DNA from: CAYVAP01 sp964343195
GTDB taxonomy: Bacteria; Bacteroidota; Bacteroidia; J057
NCBI GenBank assembly: GCA_964343195.1
Contig: CAYFIR010000002.1
Coordinates: 62,001-126,000 of the forward strand
Length of the DNA stretch: 64,000 bases
Reading direction: 5' to 3'
Below are positions 34,832-44,113 of this stretch, one piece after another. The position numbers and the translations under genes are program-made. A model generated the notes under the pieces. The model worked only from the letters and a program-made list of their open reading frames with translations. It did not search any database and was not told the origin of the DNA. How positions within the stretch are numbered: position 1 is the first letter of the stretch; each line of letters opens with the position of its first letter.

Positions 34832-35764
34832 ATGATTACACCTGTTTTTATTTTAGGAATTCATGGCCGTAGTGGCACCAATTTCCTGTTTCAGCTAATG
34901 GGATTGCATCCGGATGTAATTCCTCCCCGTCATAAGGGTGAAGACTTTTTAGTGGCATACCTTCACCACCTTGAAGCCTATGAGCAGTCGCTCGTCCACA
35001 GATGGGAAGAACGCTGGGGCGGGAGCGCGGTCAAAGCAACCGAATTAGTCCGCAATTTGAGCGATGGGCTTTTACGATTTTTGAGCCCCTCTGATACACA
35101 TCAATCTCTGGGTAAGACGCTGGTTACCAAAACCCCTTCCACAGAAAACATCGCCCTGTTCCCCAAGTTTTTCCCCGATGCCAAACTCGTGGTCATCACT
35201 CGGGATGGGCGAGATGTAGTAGAGTCAGGTGTCAGGAGTGGCTTTTGGCCTTATGAGGTAGGTTTTCAGGAGTGGAATCAAAGTGCCAGGCGCCTACTTG
35301 CATTCAAGGAAGCCTATCGGGATATACCCGATCAGCTATACATCGTGAAGTACGAAGATCTGCTCAGCGACTTATCCCAAACACTTACGGGCGTACTCAA
35401 TTACTGTGGTTTATCTGTAGAGAAGTTTGACTGGGCTGCTGCTGCTTCACTGCCAGTATTTGGATCGTCGACATATAGAGGCGATACCAAGAACCTTCAT
35501 TGGACACCTCAGGCAAAATCAGAAAAATTCAAACCGACCAATCGCTGGGAAGGGTGGTCTTATTTCCTCAAAAGTAGGTATAATTGGATATGTGGTGACT
35601 CAGCAGACAAACTGGGATATCCAACTGTGAATATTCGTTCAGGATTTTTGGCTTACCTGAGAAACCTGGGCCAGGACCTGATCCGGATTCTTAAAAACAC
35701 CTTTCGGCCCTGGATCAGACCTGCTTCTCCACCGCTTTCCAAAAAAATCCCCCAGAATGGATGA
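34832..35764 (+). CDS. Sulfotransferase
   Basis: 310 residues, no signal peptide. The PAPS 5'-phosphosulfate loop is HGRSGTNFL (residues 11-19) after the first beta strand, and the 3'-phosphate motif is VVITRDGRDVVESGVRSG (about 127-144). These identify a PAPS-dependent sulfotransferase of the Sulfotransfer_1/3 type, which moves sulfate from PAPS to a hydroxyl or amine. In a glycan locus with four more such genes the substrate is most likely a sugar of the exported polysaccharide. It is one of only two plus-strand genes in the locus. The first strand 'VFILGIHGRSGTNFLFQLMG' supports the ATG at 34832. Confidence 0.9.
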   Translation: MITPVFILGIHGRSGTNFLFQLMGLHPDVIPPRHKGEDFLVAYLHHLEAYEQSLVHRWEERWGGSAVKATELVRNLSDGLLRFLSPSDTHQSLGKTLVTKTPSTENIALFPKFFPDAKLVVITRDGRDVVESGVRSGFWPYEVGFQEWNQSARRLLAFKEAYRDIPDQLYIVKYEDLLSDLSQTLTGVLNYCGLSVEKFDWAAAASLPVFGSSTYRGDTKNLHWTPQAKSEKFKPTNRWEGWSYFLKSRYNWICGDSADKLGYPTVNIRSGFLAYLRNLGQDLIRILKNTFRPWIRPASPPLSKKIPQNG

Positions 35765-36172
35765 GTAATCCAGGAAAAATTTCCAGTCGGGGGATAATCA
35801 TGCTATGCACAGCTCAGGCTGAAAGCGGATGAAATCCGCCAAACAGCATGTGCCGGGTAAATAAGGTTTATAGGGGGTATAGAGGCTCAATGGCCAGGGT
35901 GCCAATATCCACCCATCCACAGGGTTTCTTATACCACATAGCGGCAGGATTAGTAAATATTGCTGGCCCTAGGAAGCCTGGGGCGGCATTTGGCGATCGG
36001 GCGGTTCCTGAGACTGTCGAAGGGCGGCTGGATAAAATGCCGAACTTTTTTGCCTACTCTGTTGAAAAAAAGCAGATCCCGCTGATCCGTGATCCCGTGA
36101 AACGGGGAGGCGACACCCCTATTGGCAAGCTGATTTCCAATCCTAATGCCATAGAGTATAGGAAAACAGGGG
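35765..36172. other. Gene-free region between convergent genes
   Basis: A 408-base stretch between the sulfotransferase (+) and a glycosyltransferase (-). It contains the hairpin GCGGAT-GAA-ATCCGC (35825-35839), a possible terminator without T-tract; a 17-base match ATAAGGTTTATAGGGGG (35861-35877) to the minus strand of 29975-29992; and CCTGAGACTGTCGAAGG (36007-36023), similar to short dispersed repeats common in environmental bacteria. The 189-codon plus-strand frame crossing it is a shadow without family features. Confidence 0.5.
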
Positions 36173-37366
36173 CTAATCCCCCAGTTCCATCATGTCTGTA
36201 TAAAACGCCAGGGTTTTATCAGGACCATAATCCTTACGGATCTTCTGCTGAATCGCCTCCCCCATTTGTTGAATCAGAAGTGGCTCAGAAACAAGCTCTT
36301 CGAGGGCCTCGAACAGGGCTTCTTCATTGTTATTCTCGAAAAACTTCACCTCTTTATCTGCCTGATACAGGTAGGAAATGGTCGGGGTTGGAGGAGCCAG
36401 ACATGCAATGCCCATAGCTCCATATTCGAATAATTTATTGGGAGCCTGGTACCAAATGGCACTCGGAACTACTCCAATGTGCAGCTGCTGCTTGGTAGCA
36501 TACAATTCTGACCGATCCTGGAACCCCGGCAGATGAATGTCTGCCCTCCAGGGACTCTCCTCCACCATCGCCTGGATGCGCGGCCATTCAAGGCCATATC
36601 CTACCAAATGCAACTGCACAGGATACCCGTTTTCGCGCAGACGTTCAAAGACTTTCACCAGCAAATCCACCCGATGCCATGGCAGAAATGATCCGATGAA
36701 GCCAATGTGAATGGGCTGCATTTCAGGTTTGTCCTTTGCATCGCAAAACTCAAACCGCGAAAAATCCACATTTTGATGAAGGTACAGGGTTTGCTGGTCA
36801 GGCAATTGAGCCAGGTTCAGCACATAGTCGACCATCGCATCGGAGTAAACCACTACTCCCTTTGCATGACGCAGTGCCTCGACCTGACGCCGCTGAGCCA
36901 TGCGCCCCATAGGGGCTTCTATTCCCTGGAAAAAGGAATACTCTTCCAGGACCGGGCCATCATAAATCATGTAATATGGACAGCCCCAATGTTGCGCCAG
37001 TTCTACCCCCGTGCGCGAGCCAAAAGTGTAAATGTCCAGAATCAAATCCGGGGCGGGCTGCTCTTTCAATCGCCGAGAAAGCGTATCTGCATGCCGTATC
37101 GCCTGTAAATCCTTGAGCCATTGTTTGACGTAACGGGGGATCAAACTTAGAAACCCTCTCCGCCAACCTGATGTTTCTGCCATCCCTATCCCGACAGAAG
37201 CCTCCTCGCTGAATAGCTCTTCGTAGCTCCAATCGTTGAGTCGTACCTTGTGCCCCGCTTCAAAAAACAGTTTTGCCAGGGAGGCGATGTAGGATCCCAG
37301 AGCTGATTGGCGGCTTTTTAGTTCCTGGGGGCCTTTGGTATACAAAATGAGGATTTCCGATGACAT
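36173..37366 (-). CDS. Glycosyltransferase family 4-like (GT-B)
   Basis: 397 residues. N-terminal domain starts 'EILILYTKGPQELKSRQSAL'; the donor-binding domain has 'PIHIGFIGSFLPWHRVDLLV' (about 218-237), 'QLHLVGYGLEWPRIQ' and 'ELYATKQQLHIGVVPS'. The second Glu of the usual E-x7-E pair is in 'PNKLFEYGAMGIACLAP'. No signal peptide or membrane helix. It probably adds a hexose or related sugar in the cytoplasm during glycan assembly. It is divergent from the LamG gene at 37436, 69 bases away. Confidence 0.9.
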   Translation of the reverse strand: MSSEILILYTKGPQELKSRQSALGSYIASLAKLFFEAGHKVRLNDWSYEELFSEEASVGIGMAETSGWRRGFLSLIPRYVKQWLKDLQAIRHADTLSRRLKEQPAPDLILDIYTFGSRTGVELAQHWGCPYYMIYDGPVLEEYSFFQGIEAPMGRMAQRRQVEALRHAKGVVVYSDAMVDYVLNLAQLPDQQTLYLHQNVDFSRFEFCDAKDKPEMQPIHIGFIGSFLPWHRVDLLVKVFERLRENGYPVQLHLVGYGLEWPRIQAMVEESPWRADIHLPGFQDRSELYATKQQLHIGVVPSAIWYQAPNKLFEYGAMGIACLAPPTPTISYLYQADKEVKFFENNNEEALFEALEELVSEPLLIQQMGEAIQQKIRKDYGPDKTLAFYTDMMELGD

Positions 37367-37435
37367 ATAGATTTGAATACGGGATACAAGGAATTAGTCG
37401 GTATATTAAGGACGTTTATAAAAGTAGTATAAGCC

Positions 37436-40219
37436 ATGAGAATTCTCCAATTTCTTTTCCTTATTCCGCTTACGTGTATGCTGACAATCCCTATGCGAGC
37501 CCAGCAGCCCATCTGCTGGTGGGACTTTGAGGCATTAGACTGGCGACAGAGCCACAATGCCGATATTCGCTTTCGCAATTCCGAAGTAGAAGTCATCCAC
37601 TCTGGGGAGAATGGGATTTCAGGAAGGTACATCAGCTTGGGACCTGATAATCGAGGACAGCTTCAGACCTCGTTTTCCCTGGAAGCAGCGGTAACGGTAG
37701 AACTGGTCTTTCGCCTCCCTTCCAGAGTATATCACTCTGACTTTGAACTTTTGGCAATAGATGGCCTATCAGTGGCATTCTCCTCAAACAGGATCATGTA
37801 TCGCACCCAGGCCAAGAACGGACGGAAGCGCGTAAACGACGTCATGTCTATTCCCCTCAATGGGTCGGGACGTCACAGTTTTGCCTACTATTCAGATACG
37901 CGCTGGCACCACCTGGTAGCAGTTTACGATGCATCTGCCGGCATCAAACAACTCTGGATCGACGGAGAACTGCAGGAAGGCTTTGAGAAACAGGTCTCCC
38001 CTGCTGATCGAATCCCGATGAGAGAATCCAAGCAGGTGAACTTCACCCTAAGTGCCAATCCCGGATTTGACCGTGATTTTTGGGGCGACCTGGATGAAGT
38101 GGCTGTGTTTGCTGTTCCCCTCAGGCCTCGAATGATTGAACAGCACTTCCGACAGGTGATGGCTGGCCAGCCCTACACCTTTTCCATAGCCCGAAACCTG
38201 CCTCCCGTTCCTGATGTCGCTGATGCTAACCCCATACCTGCTGGAATAGACCCCAGGGAATTTGCACCAGGGCACCCCAACCCTGACATATCGGCCCTGG
38301 AACAGCTCCAGCACTTTCCCCTTGCACGCTATGCAACTGGACATGGACTACTGCCTCTATATAACTGGCTCAATCTGCAACAGATGGCCGGGAGAGCCCA
38401 CGTAGAGGTTTCAGAACGCCAGCAAACTGACCTGCTCCTCACTGTGGTATTTCAAGCAGAAATGGCTCAGCATTGGCACTATTACCTAACAATCCAAAAC
38501 TCCAAGTTTGCTGCCAACGACAGGCTGCTTAATCAGCCAGGATTTCTGGCCAAATGGATTGAACTGGCCAATGCACACCCAGAGTGGCCTCTGGCTATCA
38601 CCTCCTATTGGCCCCAAACAAACCCTCGGGATATCGGAGAAGCCTCTCCTCGCCCCTATATTCAAAACTGGAAACAAATGCCTCCCGAGGCACTGGTTCG
38701 CGACGAGGAGGGAAATTACCTCAATCGCGCTGGAAAAATACACAACCGAGGCCTGCTCAGCCCTGCGGCAGATGAGGGGATATTTGCTTTTGACGGTCAA
38801 ACCCAGCGCTATTATTTTGAGCGAATGCTATCTCAGCTGACTCGTCCGGTGGATATGGTAGCAGAAAATGGAGAGGTACCTCCTCATCCCTTTATGGTTG
38901 AAGCGCTAGAGGCTGATCCCAATATCGTAGCCCATAGGCAACGTCTGGGCAATGAAGACTGGGATACCTATCAGGCTGCCCAGAAGCTCCGGTTCCGAAT
39001 TGCCTACCGAGATGCATTTCTGAACCTGCCTCAACTGCGAGATGCCCGGTTTGGGTGGTATGCCGTGGATGGTGGTCCCCTAGATCGGTATGAGTGGACA
39101 ACGAGCCGACTGATTCATCGCCCGATTGGTGGGCAGTATTACTCCACACCGGATTTTTACCCCCGCTGGCCTAACAACTGGGAAAAGTGGAAAGGCCCAT
39201 GGCGAGGTTGGGACTGGATCGATCAGTGCCGCAAGCAGGAAATTCCTGCTGGAGATCGCCTTTTCTCCCCTTTTATTGGGGCAGGATGGTCAGCCAATCC
39301 CGAAGAGAATGTACGTCCCAGCCAATGGCTTGGACTGCTTAAGAATCTAAGTGCTACCGGAGCCGAGTTTTTTTACAATTTCCATTATAGTCCTCAAGGC
39401 AATCCTGCCGATTTCATCTGGCAGGTAGCCGTCCCTGCCTATGCCCAAGCCATAACCAGCCATTATGAGGACATCCTTCGCAACGGAGACTTGTTGAGAG
39501 ACACGCAGGGCCTACCTATCACCCGCCATTGGGTCGGTGATCCTCGCATCCTGTTTACGGTAAGAAAGCATGACCTGAATGAGGTCTATGTGATAGCGGC
39601 TTCTCTACAGCCGATAAGCAACCTGCAAGGCAATGTCCCGGACCAAGCCACTGCTATATGGGAGTGGCAGGGTATGAGGCTTCGCTGCGAGGTGCGTCGC
39701 CAGGGATCTGTATATATCTGGGACCGTCGAGATCCTGAAGCTCCGGTTTTTTATCAACTGGACCGATGGCATGAAACAGGGCATCCCTCCTGGTGGTCAT
39801 CGGACTTCCGTATCGAGGCGGAGATGATGGATCTGAGTGATGGGCTGCTTTTGGCTACTGAGCGTCCTCCACAAGCAGAGGACGATGACTTTAGGGATTA
39901 CACCACCTATGTAACTGCCAACCGATCTACAGGCGGCTTATCCACCTGCATCTCTCCACGACACGAACAGTCAAAACCATACAGGCTTCGAGTGAGGGTG
40001 CGTAACCGCAGTTCACGACCAGTCAGCCTGACTGTAACACTGGATGAAAAACAGGCGGACACTCTCACAATCTCCCCCAACCAGGCCTGGCATTGGGTCG
40101 ATTTACAGCCTCACAATCGCCAAGTCTGGAACTTACATCGGGCGACTTATGACCTGCGCATAGACAACCTGCCTGGCAATATTGATCTGGATCAAATTGA
40201 GGTTCTACTCGTCGAATAG
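37436..40219 (+). CDS. Large secreted protein: LamG domain plus glycosidase-like body
   Basis: 927 residues with a signal peptide (about 1-22, MRAQQ). A LamG/concanavalin-like domain covers about 30-230 ('FSLEAAVTVELVFRLP', 'HHLVAVYDASAGIKQLWIDG'). The long central part (about 290-720) has Trp/Tyr-rich motifs suggestive of a TIM-barrel glycoside hydrolase ('HPEWPLAITSYWPQTNPRD', 'FGWYAVDGGPLDRYEWT', 'FYNFHYSPQGNP'), but I cannot name a GH family. The end is a beta-sandwich. It has no T9SS sorting domain. It may process or bind the polysaccharide made by the surrounding cluster; alternatively it is an unrelated secreted enzyme. Confidence 0.82.
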   Translation: MRILQFLFLIPLTCMLTIPMRAQQPICWWDFEALDWRQSHNADIRFRNSEVEVIHSGENGISGRYISLGPDNRGQLQTSFSLEAAVTVELVFRLPSRVYHSDFELLAIDGLSVAFSSNRIMYRTQAKNGRKRVNDVMSIPLNGSGRHSFAYYSDTRWHHLVAVYDASAGIKQLWIDGELQEGFEKQVSPADRIPMRESKQVNFTLSANPGFDRDFWGDLDEVAVFAVPLRPRMIEQHFRQVMAGQPYTFSIARNLPPVPDVADANPIPAGIDPREFAPGHPNPDISALEQLQHFPLARYATGHGLLPLYNWLNLQQMAGRAHVEVSERQQTDLLLTVVFQAEMAQHWHYYLTIQNSKFAANDRLLNQPGFLAKWIELANAHPEWPLAITSYWPQTNPRDIGEASPRPYIQNWKQMPPEALVRDEEGNYLNRAGKIHNRGLLSPAADEGIFAFDGQTQRYYFERMLSQLTRPVDMVAENGEVPPHPFMVEALEADPNIVAHRQRLGNEDWDTYQAAQKLRFRIAYRDAFLNLPQLRDARFGWYAVDGGPLDRYEWTTSRLIHRPIGGQYYSTPDFYPRWPNNWEKWKGPWRGWDWIDQCRKQEIPAGDRLFSPFIGAGWSANPEENVRPSQWLGLLKNLSATGAEFFYNFHYSPQGNPADFIWQVAVPAYAQAITSHYEDILRNGDLLRDTQGLPITRHWVGDPRILFTVRKHDLNEVYVIAASLQPISNLQGNVPDQATAIWEWQGMRLRCEVRRQGSVYIWDRRDPEAPVFYQLDRWHETGHPSWWSSDFRIEAEMMDLSDGLLLATERPPQAEDDDFRDYTTYVTANRSTGGLSTCISPRHEQSKPYRLRVRVRNRSSRPVSLTVTLDEKQADTLTISPNQAWHWVDLQPHNRQVWNLHRATYDLRIDNLPGNIDLDQIEVLLVE

Positions 40220-40221
40220 GG

Positions 40222-40320
40222 CTAGTAAGACACCAGAGCTTGGGCCTGCTCCCAGTCTTCTCGAAAATCGTCAACCAGGTGAGCCTGCAACTCGGGAGGG
40301 AGGTTTATTATAACCGGACC
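40222..40320 (-). pseudogene. Sulfotransferase-like gene tail (remnant)
   Basis: Directly after the TGA stop of the glycosyltransferase at 40321, the same frame continues for 32 sense codons to a TAG, with no start codon. The translation ends 'LPPELQAHLVDDFREDWEQA' then QALVSY. This closely follows the C-terminal helix of bacterial sulfotransferases (a 'L-x-P-E-x-x-x-x-L-x-x-x-F-x-x-D' pattern). It is read as the tail of a deleted sulfotransferase gene, left when the glycosyltransferase took its place. Confidence 0.45.
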
Positions 40321-41181
40321 TCAGTTCCGCCTAATACTAAGCGCTTCTCGTTCGCTCACCCCTCTAAAAAACATGCGCCAGATCAGATTATCTATATTGG
40401 CAAACTTGCCTATTCGGAGCTTGATCATGAGCCGCTGCAACTGCCTGATGCTGGTCTGAGTCTTGTGTTTTTTATAGGCTGCTACCTGAGCTGGGGTGTT
40501 GTAGGTTTCGTAGAGCTTAAGCAACTCCTGCTCCCGCTTTTCACCTCCTGTACCGCTCTTATGGGCGTCATGCTTGCGATAAATCGACAAATAGCGCCTA
40601 AGAGGTCGGAAATCTACTCCGGCCCGTTCCGCTTCGATGAACCAGGCCCAGTCAAAGCCGAAGTGCATCTCTTCATTCAGGGGCCCATTGGTCTTCCAGG
40701 TCTCCCGATTCCAAAAGCTGCTGGGCTGTATGATATAATCCACCAGATCCAGGTCGTACATGGCATGCTTTTCCTCCACTTTGCTGCCAAAGATGCCCGT
40801 ATGCTCTTCAAAAATATGAACAGAGTTTCCAAACATGATGGTAGGCCTGTTCACTCCCTCGAATTGCCTTGCAATGTGATGCAGGGTACCTGGGAGATAC
40901 ATATCATCCGAGTTTAGCCAACCCAAAATATCTCCCGTAGCACGGGAAAATCCCTGATTAATCGCATCGGCCTGTCCATTATCAGGCTGGCATTGCCAGT
41001 AGGTGATGCGGTCAGCGTAACGCTCAATTATCTCCCTGGAACCATCATTGGAACCACCGTCCATGACGATGTATTCCAGATTGGGGTACTCCTGGCCTAA
41101 CACCGACAGGATTGTATCCTCCAGAAACTGAGCCTGGTTATAGGAGGGCGTAATAACAGATATTTTGGGATAGGTTGTCAT
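40321..41181 (-). CDS. Glycosyltransferase family 2
   Basis: 286 residues, GT-A fold. 'PKISVITPSYNQAQFLEDTI' at the start, 'EYIVMDGGSNDGSREIIERY' (about 37-56), then 'QPDNGQADAINQGFSRATGD' and the metal-binding 'WLNSDDMYLPG' (DXD-like). These are standard for inverting GT2 enzymes with UDP- or dTDP-sugars. Its C-terminal ~60 residues are basic and helical. The gene is followed in frame by a sulfotransferase-like remnant and separated from the upstream gene by a ~165-bp TIR element. Confidence 0.93.
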   Translation of the reverse strand: MTTYPKISVITPSYNQAQFLEDTILSVLGQEYPNLEYIVMDGGSNDGSREIIERYADRITYWQCQPDNGQADAINQGFSRATGDILGWLNSDDMYLPGTLHHIARQFEGVNRPTIMFGNSVHIFEEHTGIFGSKVEEKHAMYDLDLVDYIIQPSSFWNRETWKTNGPLNEEMHFGFDWAWFIEAERAGVDFRPLRRYLSIYRKHDAHKSGTGGEKREQELLKLYETYNTPAQVAAYKKHKTQTSIRQLQRLMIKLRIGKFANIDNLIWRMFFRGVSEREALSIRRN

Positions 41182-41213
41182 ACTACGGAATAGAATTGGA
41201 GATCTTCGCCAAT

Positions 41214-41378
41214 CTTAAGGAACGCTGACGGAATAAATAGGCCCAGATTGCGCAGAGATTTTGTGCGAAGGCAAGGAAAGAAAACCGAGCATAGCGGGCT
41301 ATGCGAGGTTTTTCTGACGCAGGATTCGTGCAAAAGGTCAAGCAAGGTGAATTGAGTTATTTCGAAAGCGTTCCTAAG
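41214..41378. repeat. ~165-bp TIR element, copy B (MITE-like)
   Basis: Terminal inverted repeats are CTTAAGGAACGCT (41214-41226) and AGCGTTCCTAAG (41367-41378). Aligned with the reverse complement of copy A, the core is about 80% identical by eye (for example 'AAAACCGAGCATAGCGGGCT' against AAAACCGAGTATAGCGAGCT, and TTTTTCTGACGCAGGATTCG in both). It fills nearly all of the gap between two genes, and the stop codon of the sulfotransferase gene lies within its right terminal repeat. Confidence 0.85.
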
Positions 41379-42315
41379 GTTTGTGAGAATCGAGAAAAAC
41401 AGATGGGAGGTCAGATGCTACTATGAGAGGTTGTGGCTGATCACCATACACCCCACCCCAGCCCCACAGGTCGAGTAATTCCAGTCCGCGCATCCGATCA
41501 GCGTCTTCCAGAGTTTTTGCCCAACTTCGGGACTGGTTCAAGCGTGCAGACGTATCGTTTAGCCAGTCAGTTGCAGAGCGCTTTTGTGCCACACTGGCAA
41601 TCGAAACCTTGGGTGGATCAATCTCTAAAAATGAACAGAGAGCCTGTATGCCTTCCTCGGGTTCTCGTAGCAATTCTTCATAGAAAACAGGAAAATAACT
41701 TCCCGTGGGAAGAAGATTAAGGGGCACAGTATTTTCCACCAGCCATAGCAAAAGATGCCGTTCAAAGGGCGTTTGTGCCTGCTGCATCATCGCTATCTGG
41801 CCATCTGAAAGGAGAGCCAACAGGTCAGGCTGTCCCATCAAATCATCAAGATGATCATGCCAGCCCAATTTCAGGCGAGATTGCACGACGGCAAATGGAT
41901 GACGTAGCAATAGGATAAGAGGTACTGAAGGGAACTGCTGGTGCAGCCAGGGCAATAGCAGGTTTACCCGAATATCTTTGATCAGACGGCGTGAGGCGAG
42001 CCAAACCTGGTTGTGGGCGTCGATCCAGGGATGCCGCACCCGACCCGACAGGATACTATGAGCGGGTTTCAAATGTCTCGCCTCATCATGATAGGGAGAC
42101 AGATAGGTACGGGGGGCAAATGCACTGCAGAGGGGAACCTTCTGCCCAAAAAATGGCTCAAACATCAAGCGAAAAGGATATGTATATCCCAGCAACTCTG
42201 CTACCCAGGTGGTGCCACTTCTTCCTGAGCCAGCTAGTAATACCGCCTGTTCCAGACGATGCTGGGTCTCCAAAGGAAACCGACGACTCAGTCGGGTCAT
42301 AAGAAAATTGATCAT
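41374..42315 (-). CDS. Sulfotransferase
   Basis: 313 residues from the ATG at 42313-42315, chosen because it overlaps the upstream TGA as ATGA; the frame extends further up but without merit. The PAPS-binding loop is AGSGRSGTTWVAELLG (about 28-43), and the 3'-phosphate strand is VPLILLLRHPFAVVQSRL (about 126-143). It belongs to the Sulfotransfer family and should sulfate a glycan. The stop codon lies in the terminal repeat of a TIR element, so the last codons (SHKP) may derive from insertion next to the gene end. Confidence 0.9.
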   Translation of the reverse strand: MINFLMTRLSRRFPLETQHRLEQAVLLAGSGRSGTTWVAELLGYTYPFRLMFEPFFGQKVPLCSAFAPRTYLSPYHDEARHLKPAHSILSGRVRHPWIDAHNQVWLASRRLIKDIRVNLLLPWLHQQFPSVPLILLLRHPFAVVQSRLKLGWHDHLDDLMGQPDLLALLSDGQIAMMQQAQTPFERHLLLWLVENTVPLNLLPTGSYFPVFYEELLREPEEGIQALCSFLEIDPPKVSIASVAQKRSATDWLNDTSARLNQSRSWAKTLEDADRMRGLELLDLWGWGGVYGDQPQPLIVASDLPSVFLDSHKP

Positions 42316-43241
42316 GAGGCAAAGCGTAAACGGTCCAAGGTAATCAGGGTTCGCAATCCTGCCAACTGGGCGATCCATCTCTTCATGGAACTTGCCAAAA
42401 ATGGTTCTCCTTCACTCCAGAAAGCGATTTCCTCCAGATCATGCTGAAGCTGAGTTCGTGATGCTGGAGCGTGAATGGCCGTGTTATAGTACAGGTTGGC
42501 CAGGTGCCGACGCGCGCGCGGTGTCAGTCGATCATCCTGGACCAGGTCAGTCTTCAGGCTTTCAATGACCTGACAGGTCACCCGGCTAACCTTAACCCAG
42601 TCGCTTGATATTGATCCCGGAACGGCACGTTTCATAAAGGTTGATCCGGCCAAATATCCCACCCGTGCACCTGTTAGCATAACCCGCAGGTTGAAATCAT
42701 AATCCTGGGCCGATGGCCACTCCGGTCGATATCCCCCTACCTGCCTGACGGTAGATAGACGATATAGGGGATTGGTGGTATTGATGATGGAAACGATCGC
42801 AGTTTCCAATGGAGCATCCTCTATTCCCGCGAGTGAGACCTTCTCCTGCCACTCTTCAAGGCTATGGTCATACAGATCATAATCCCCAACGACCCATGCC
42901 AGGTCATCCCGCTCTAACAGGTCGATTTGCCGGTGCCACTTGTCCACAACCAGCACATCATCCGCATCTAAAAACTGGAGATAGGTACCCTGGGAGTGGG
43001 AAAGTCCCAGGTTTCGGGCAGTACAGGCACCTCCATTTGGTACGTCAAGCACCCGGATACGCTGTGGGTGTGCCGACTCGTATTGCCGAAGGACGTCCAG
43101 TGTATGATCCTTTGAGCCGTCATTGACGGCGATCACCTCCCAGTCCGTATAGGACTGTGCAATCACAGAATCCAGAGTTGCCCCGACATATTCGGCAACA
43201 TTATAACAGGGAATTACTACTGATACCAAAGGCTGTTTCAC
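42312..43241 (-). CDS. Glycosyltransferase family 2
   Basis: 309 residues from the GTG at 43239-43241, which overlaps the upstream TGA as GTGA and places 'QPLVSVVIPCYNVAEYVGAT' at the N terminus as usual for the family; the longer frame to 43307 adds a non-conserved leader. Motifs: 'WEVIAVNDGSKDHTLDVL', 'NGGACTARNLGLSHSQGTYL' and the DXD 'QFLDADDVLVVDK'. An inverting GT2 in glycan assembly. Overlaps on both sides (4 bases each) show translational coupling with its neighbours. Confidence 0.92.
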   Translation of the reverse strand: MKQPLVSVVIPCYNVAEYVGATLDSVIAQSYTDWEVIAVNDGSKDHTLDVLRQYESAHPQRIRVLDVPNGGACTARNLGLSHSQGTYLQFLDADDVLVVDKWHRQIDLLERDDLAWVVGDYDLYDHSLEEWQEKVSLAGIEDAPLETAIVSIINTTNPLYRLSTVRQVGGYRPEWPSAQDYDFNLRVMLTGARVGYLAGSTFMKRAVPGSISSDWVKVSRVTCQVIESLKTDLVQDDRLTPRARRHLANLYYNTAIHAPASRTQLQHDLEEIAFWSEGEPFLASSMKRWIAQLAGLRTLITLDRLRFAS

Positions 43242-44113
43242 GTTGTAGTACGATTGAATGTCCTGTGAAAAAAGTACTGCATACAACGCCGCACAAACTG
43301 CCACCATACCTTTAGTAGATTAGGCAACTTCCACTGCCAGGGAGAGGCCAGCAAGATAAAACCACTGTGCATCAATGGGTTGACACTGGATCGATGGGTA
43401 AATTGCATACGTAAAAAAGAACCCAGAGGCTGGTCAAGGTTTACCCGCCGAATACCGGTCTTTTCCAGGTCGGCAACCAGGAGCAACTCCGGAGCCACCA
43501 GCAACGAGAGGCCCTTTCTATGGGCCCTCAGGGTAAACTCGATATCAGAGCGGTAGTGCCGCAGTACATTGGGAACAAATCCCCCGATTTTGTAGAAGTC
43601 TCCTGCCCTTAAAAATAACCCCCTCGTATTGAGGCAGTTAGTTTCATCTGCTGACTTTGCGAACGACAAGCGATAGCGGACCCAGTCCATGTGCAGCCCC
43701 CCACGCACGTAAGTAGGATCATCCTTGGCGATGGTAGTAGCCTGAACCAGGGTATTGGGGTGTTGGTCCAGCAGTTGCATACCTTTCGCCAAAAATTCCG
43801 GACCGATCTCCGAATCATCATTGATCATCAGGACCACTTTATCGGCCTTGACCTGTTCCTTCTGTAGCCATAGATACCCCTGCTGGAGACCTCCCCCCCA
43901 GTACCAATCACCTTTGCCACTCACCACACTTAGCTGGGCTGGAGGAAGCAGGTTGGATACCGCTTCAGCCGTGCCATCCTGGGAGCCATCATCTATCAAC
44001 ACCAGGTGAAAATTCTGGCAGGTTTGGGATAGCAGGCATTGCACAAAGGCCTCTGTGAGATTGCGCCGATTATGTACCGGTAGCAGGATATATATATTTG
44101 CATCCGAAATCAT
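43238..44113 (-). CDS. Glycosyltransferase family 2 (rhamnosyltransferase-like)
   Basis: 291 residues. 'IYILLPVHNRRNLTEAFVQC' at the N terminus, 'FHLVLIDDGSQDGTAEAV', 'GKGDWYWGGGLQQGYLWL' and 'VLMINDDSEIGPEFLAKGMQ' with the metal-binding N-D-D-S. The 'D-x-x-WGGG' pattern resembles GT2 enzymes often annotated as rhamnosyl- or galactofuranosyltransferases, but the sugar is not proven. A C-terminal amphipathic region ('WKLPNLLKVWWQFVRRCMQY') may contact the membrane. Start and stop overlap the neighbours by 4 bases. Confidence 0.9.
   Translation of the reverse strand: MISDANIYILLPVHNRRNLTEAFVQCLLSQTCQNFHLVLIDDGSQDGTAEAVSNLLPPAQLSVVSGKGDWYWGGGLQQGYLWLQKEQVKADKVVLMINDDSEIGPEFLAKGMQLLDQHPNTLVQATTIAKDDPTYVRGGLHMDWVRYRLSFAKSADETNCLNTRGLFLRAGDFYKIGGFVPNVLRHYRSDIEFTLRAHRKGLSLLVAPELLLVADLEKTGIRRVNLDQPLGSFLRMQFTHRSSVNPLMHSGFILLASPWQWKLPNLLKVWWQFVRRCMQYFFHRTFNRTTT

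Noticed and set aside
35848..36417. 189-codon plus-strand frame
   Set aside because: It crosses a gap and the 3' end of a glycosyltransferase on the other strand, has low-complexity composition and no recognisable domain.
40240..40917. 225-codon plus-strand frame
   Set aside because: It is the shadow of the glycosyltransferase at 40321-41181, which has clear GT2 motifs.
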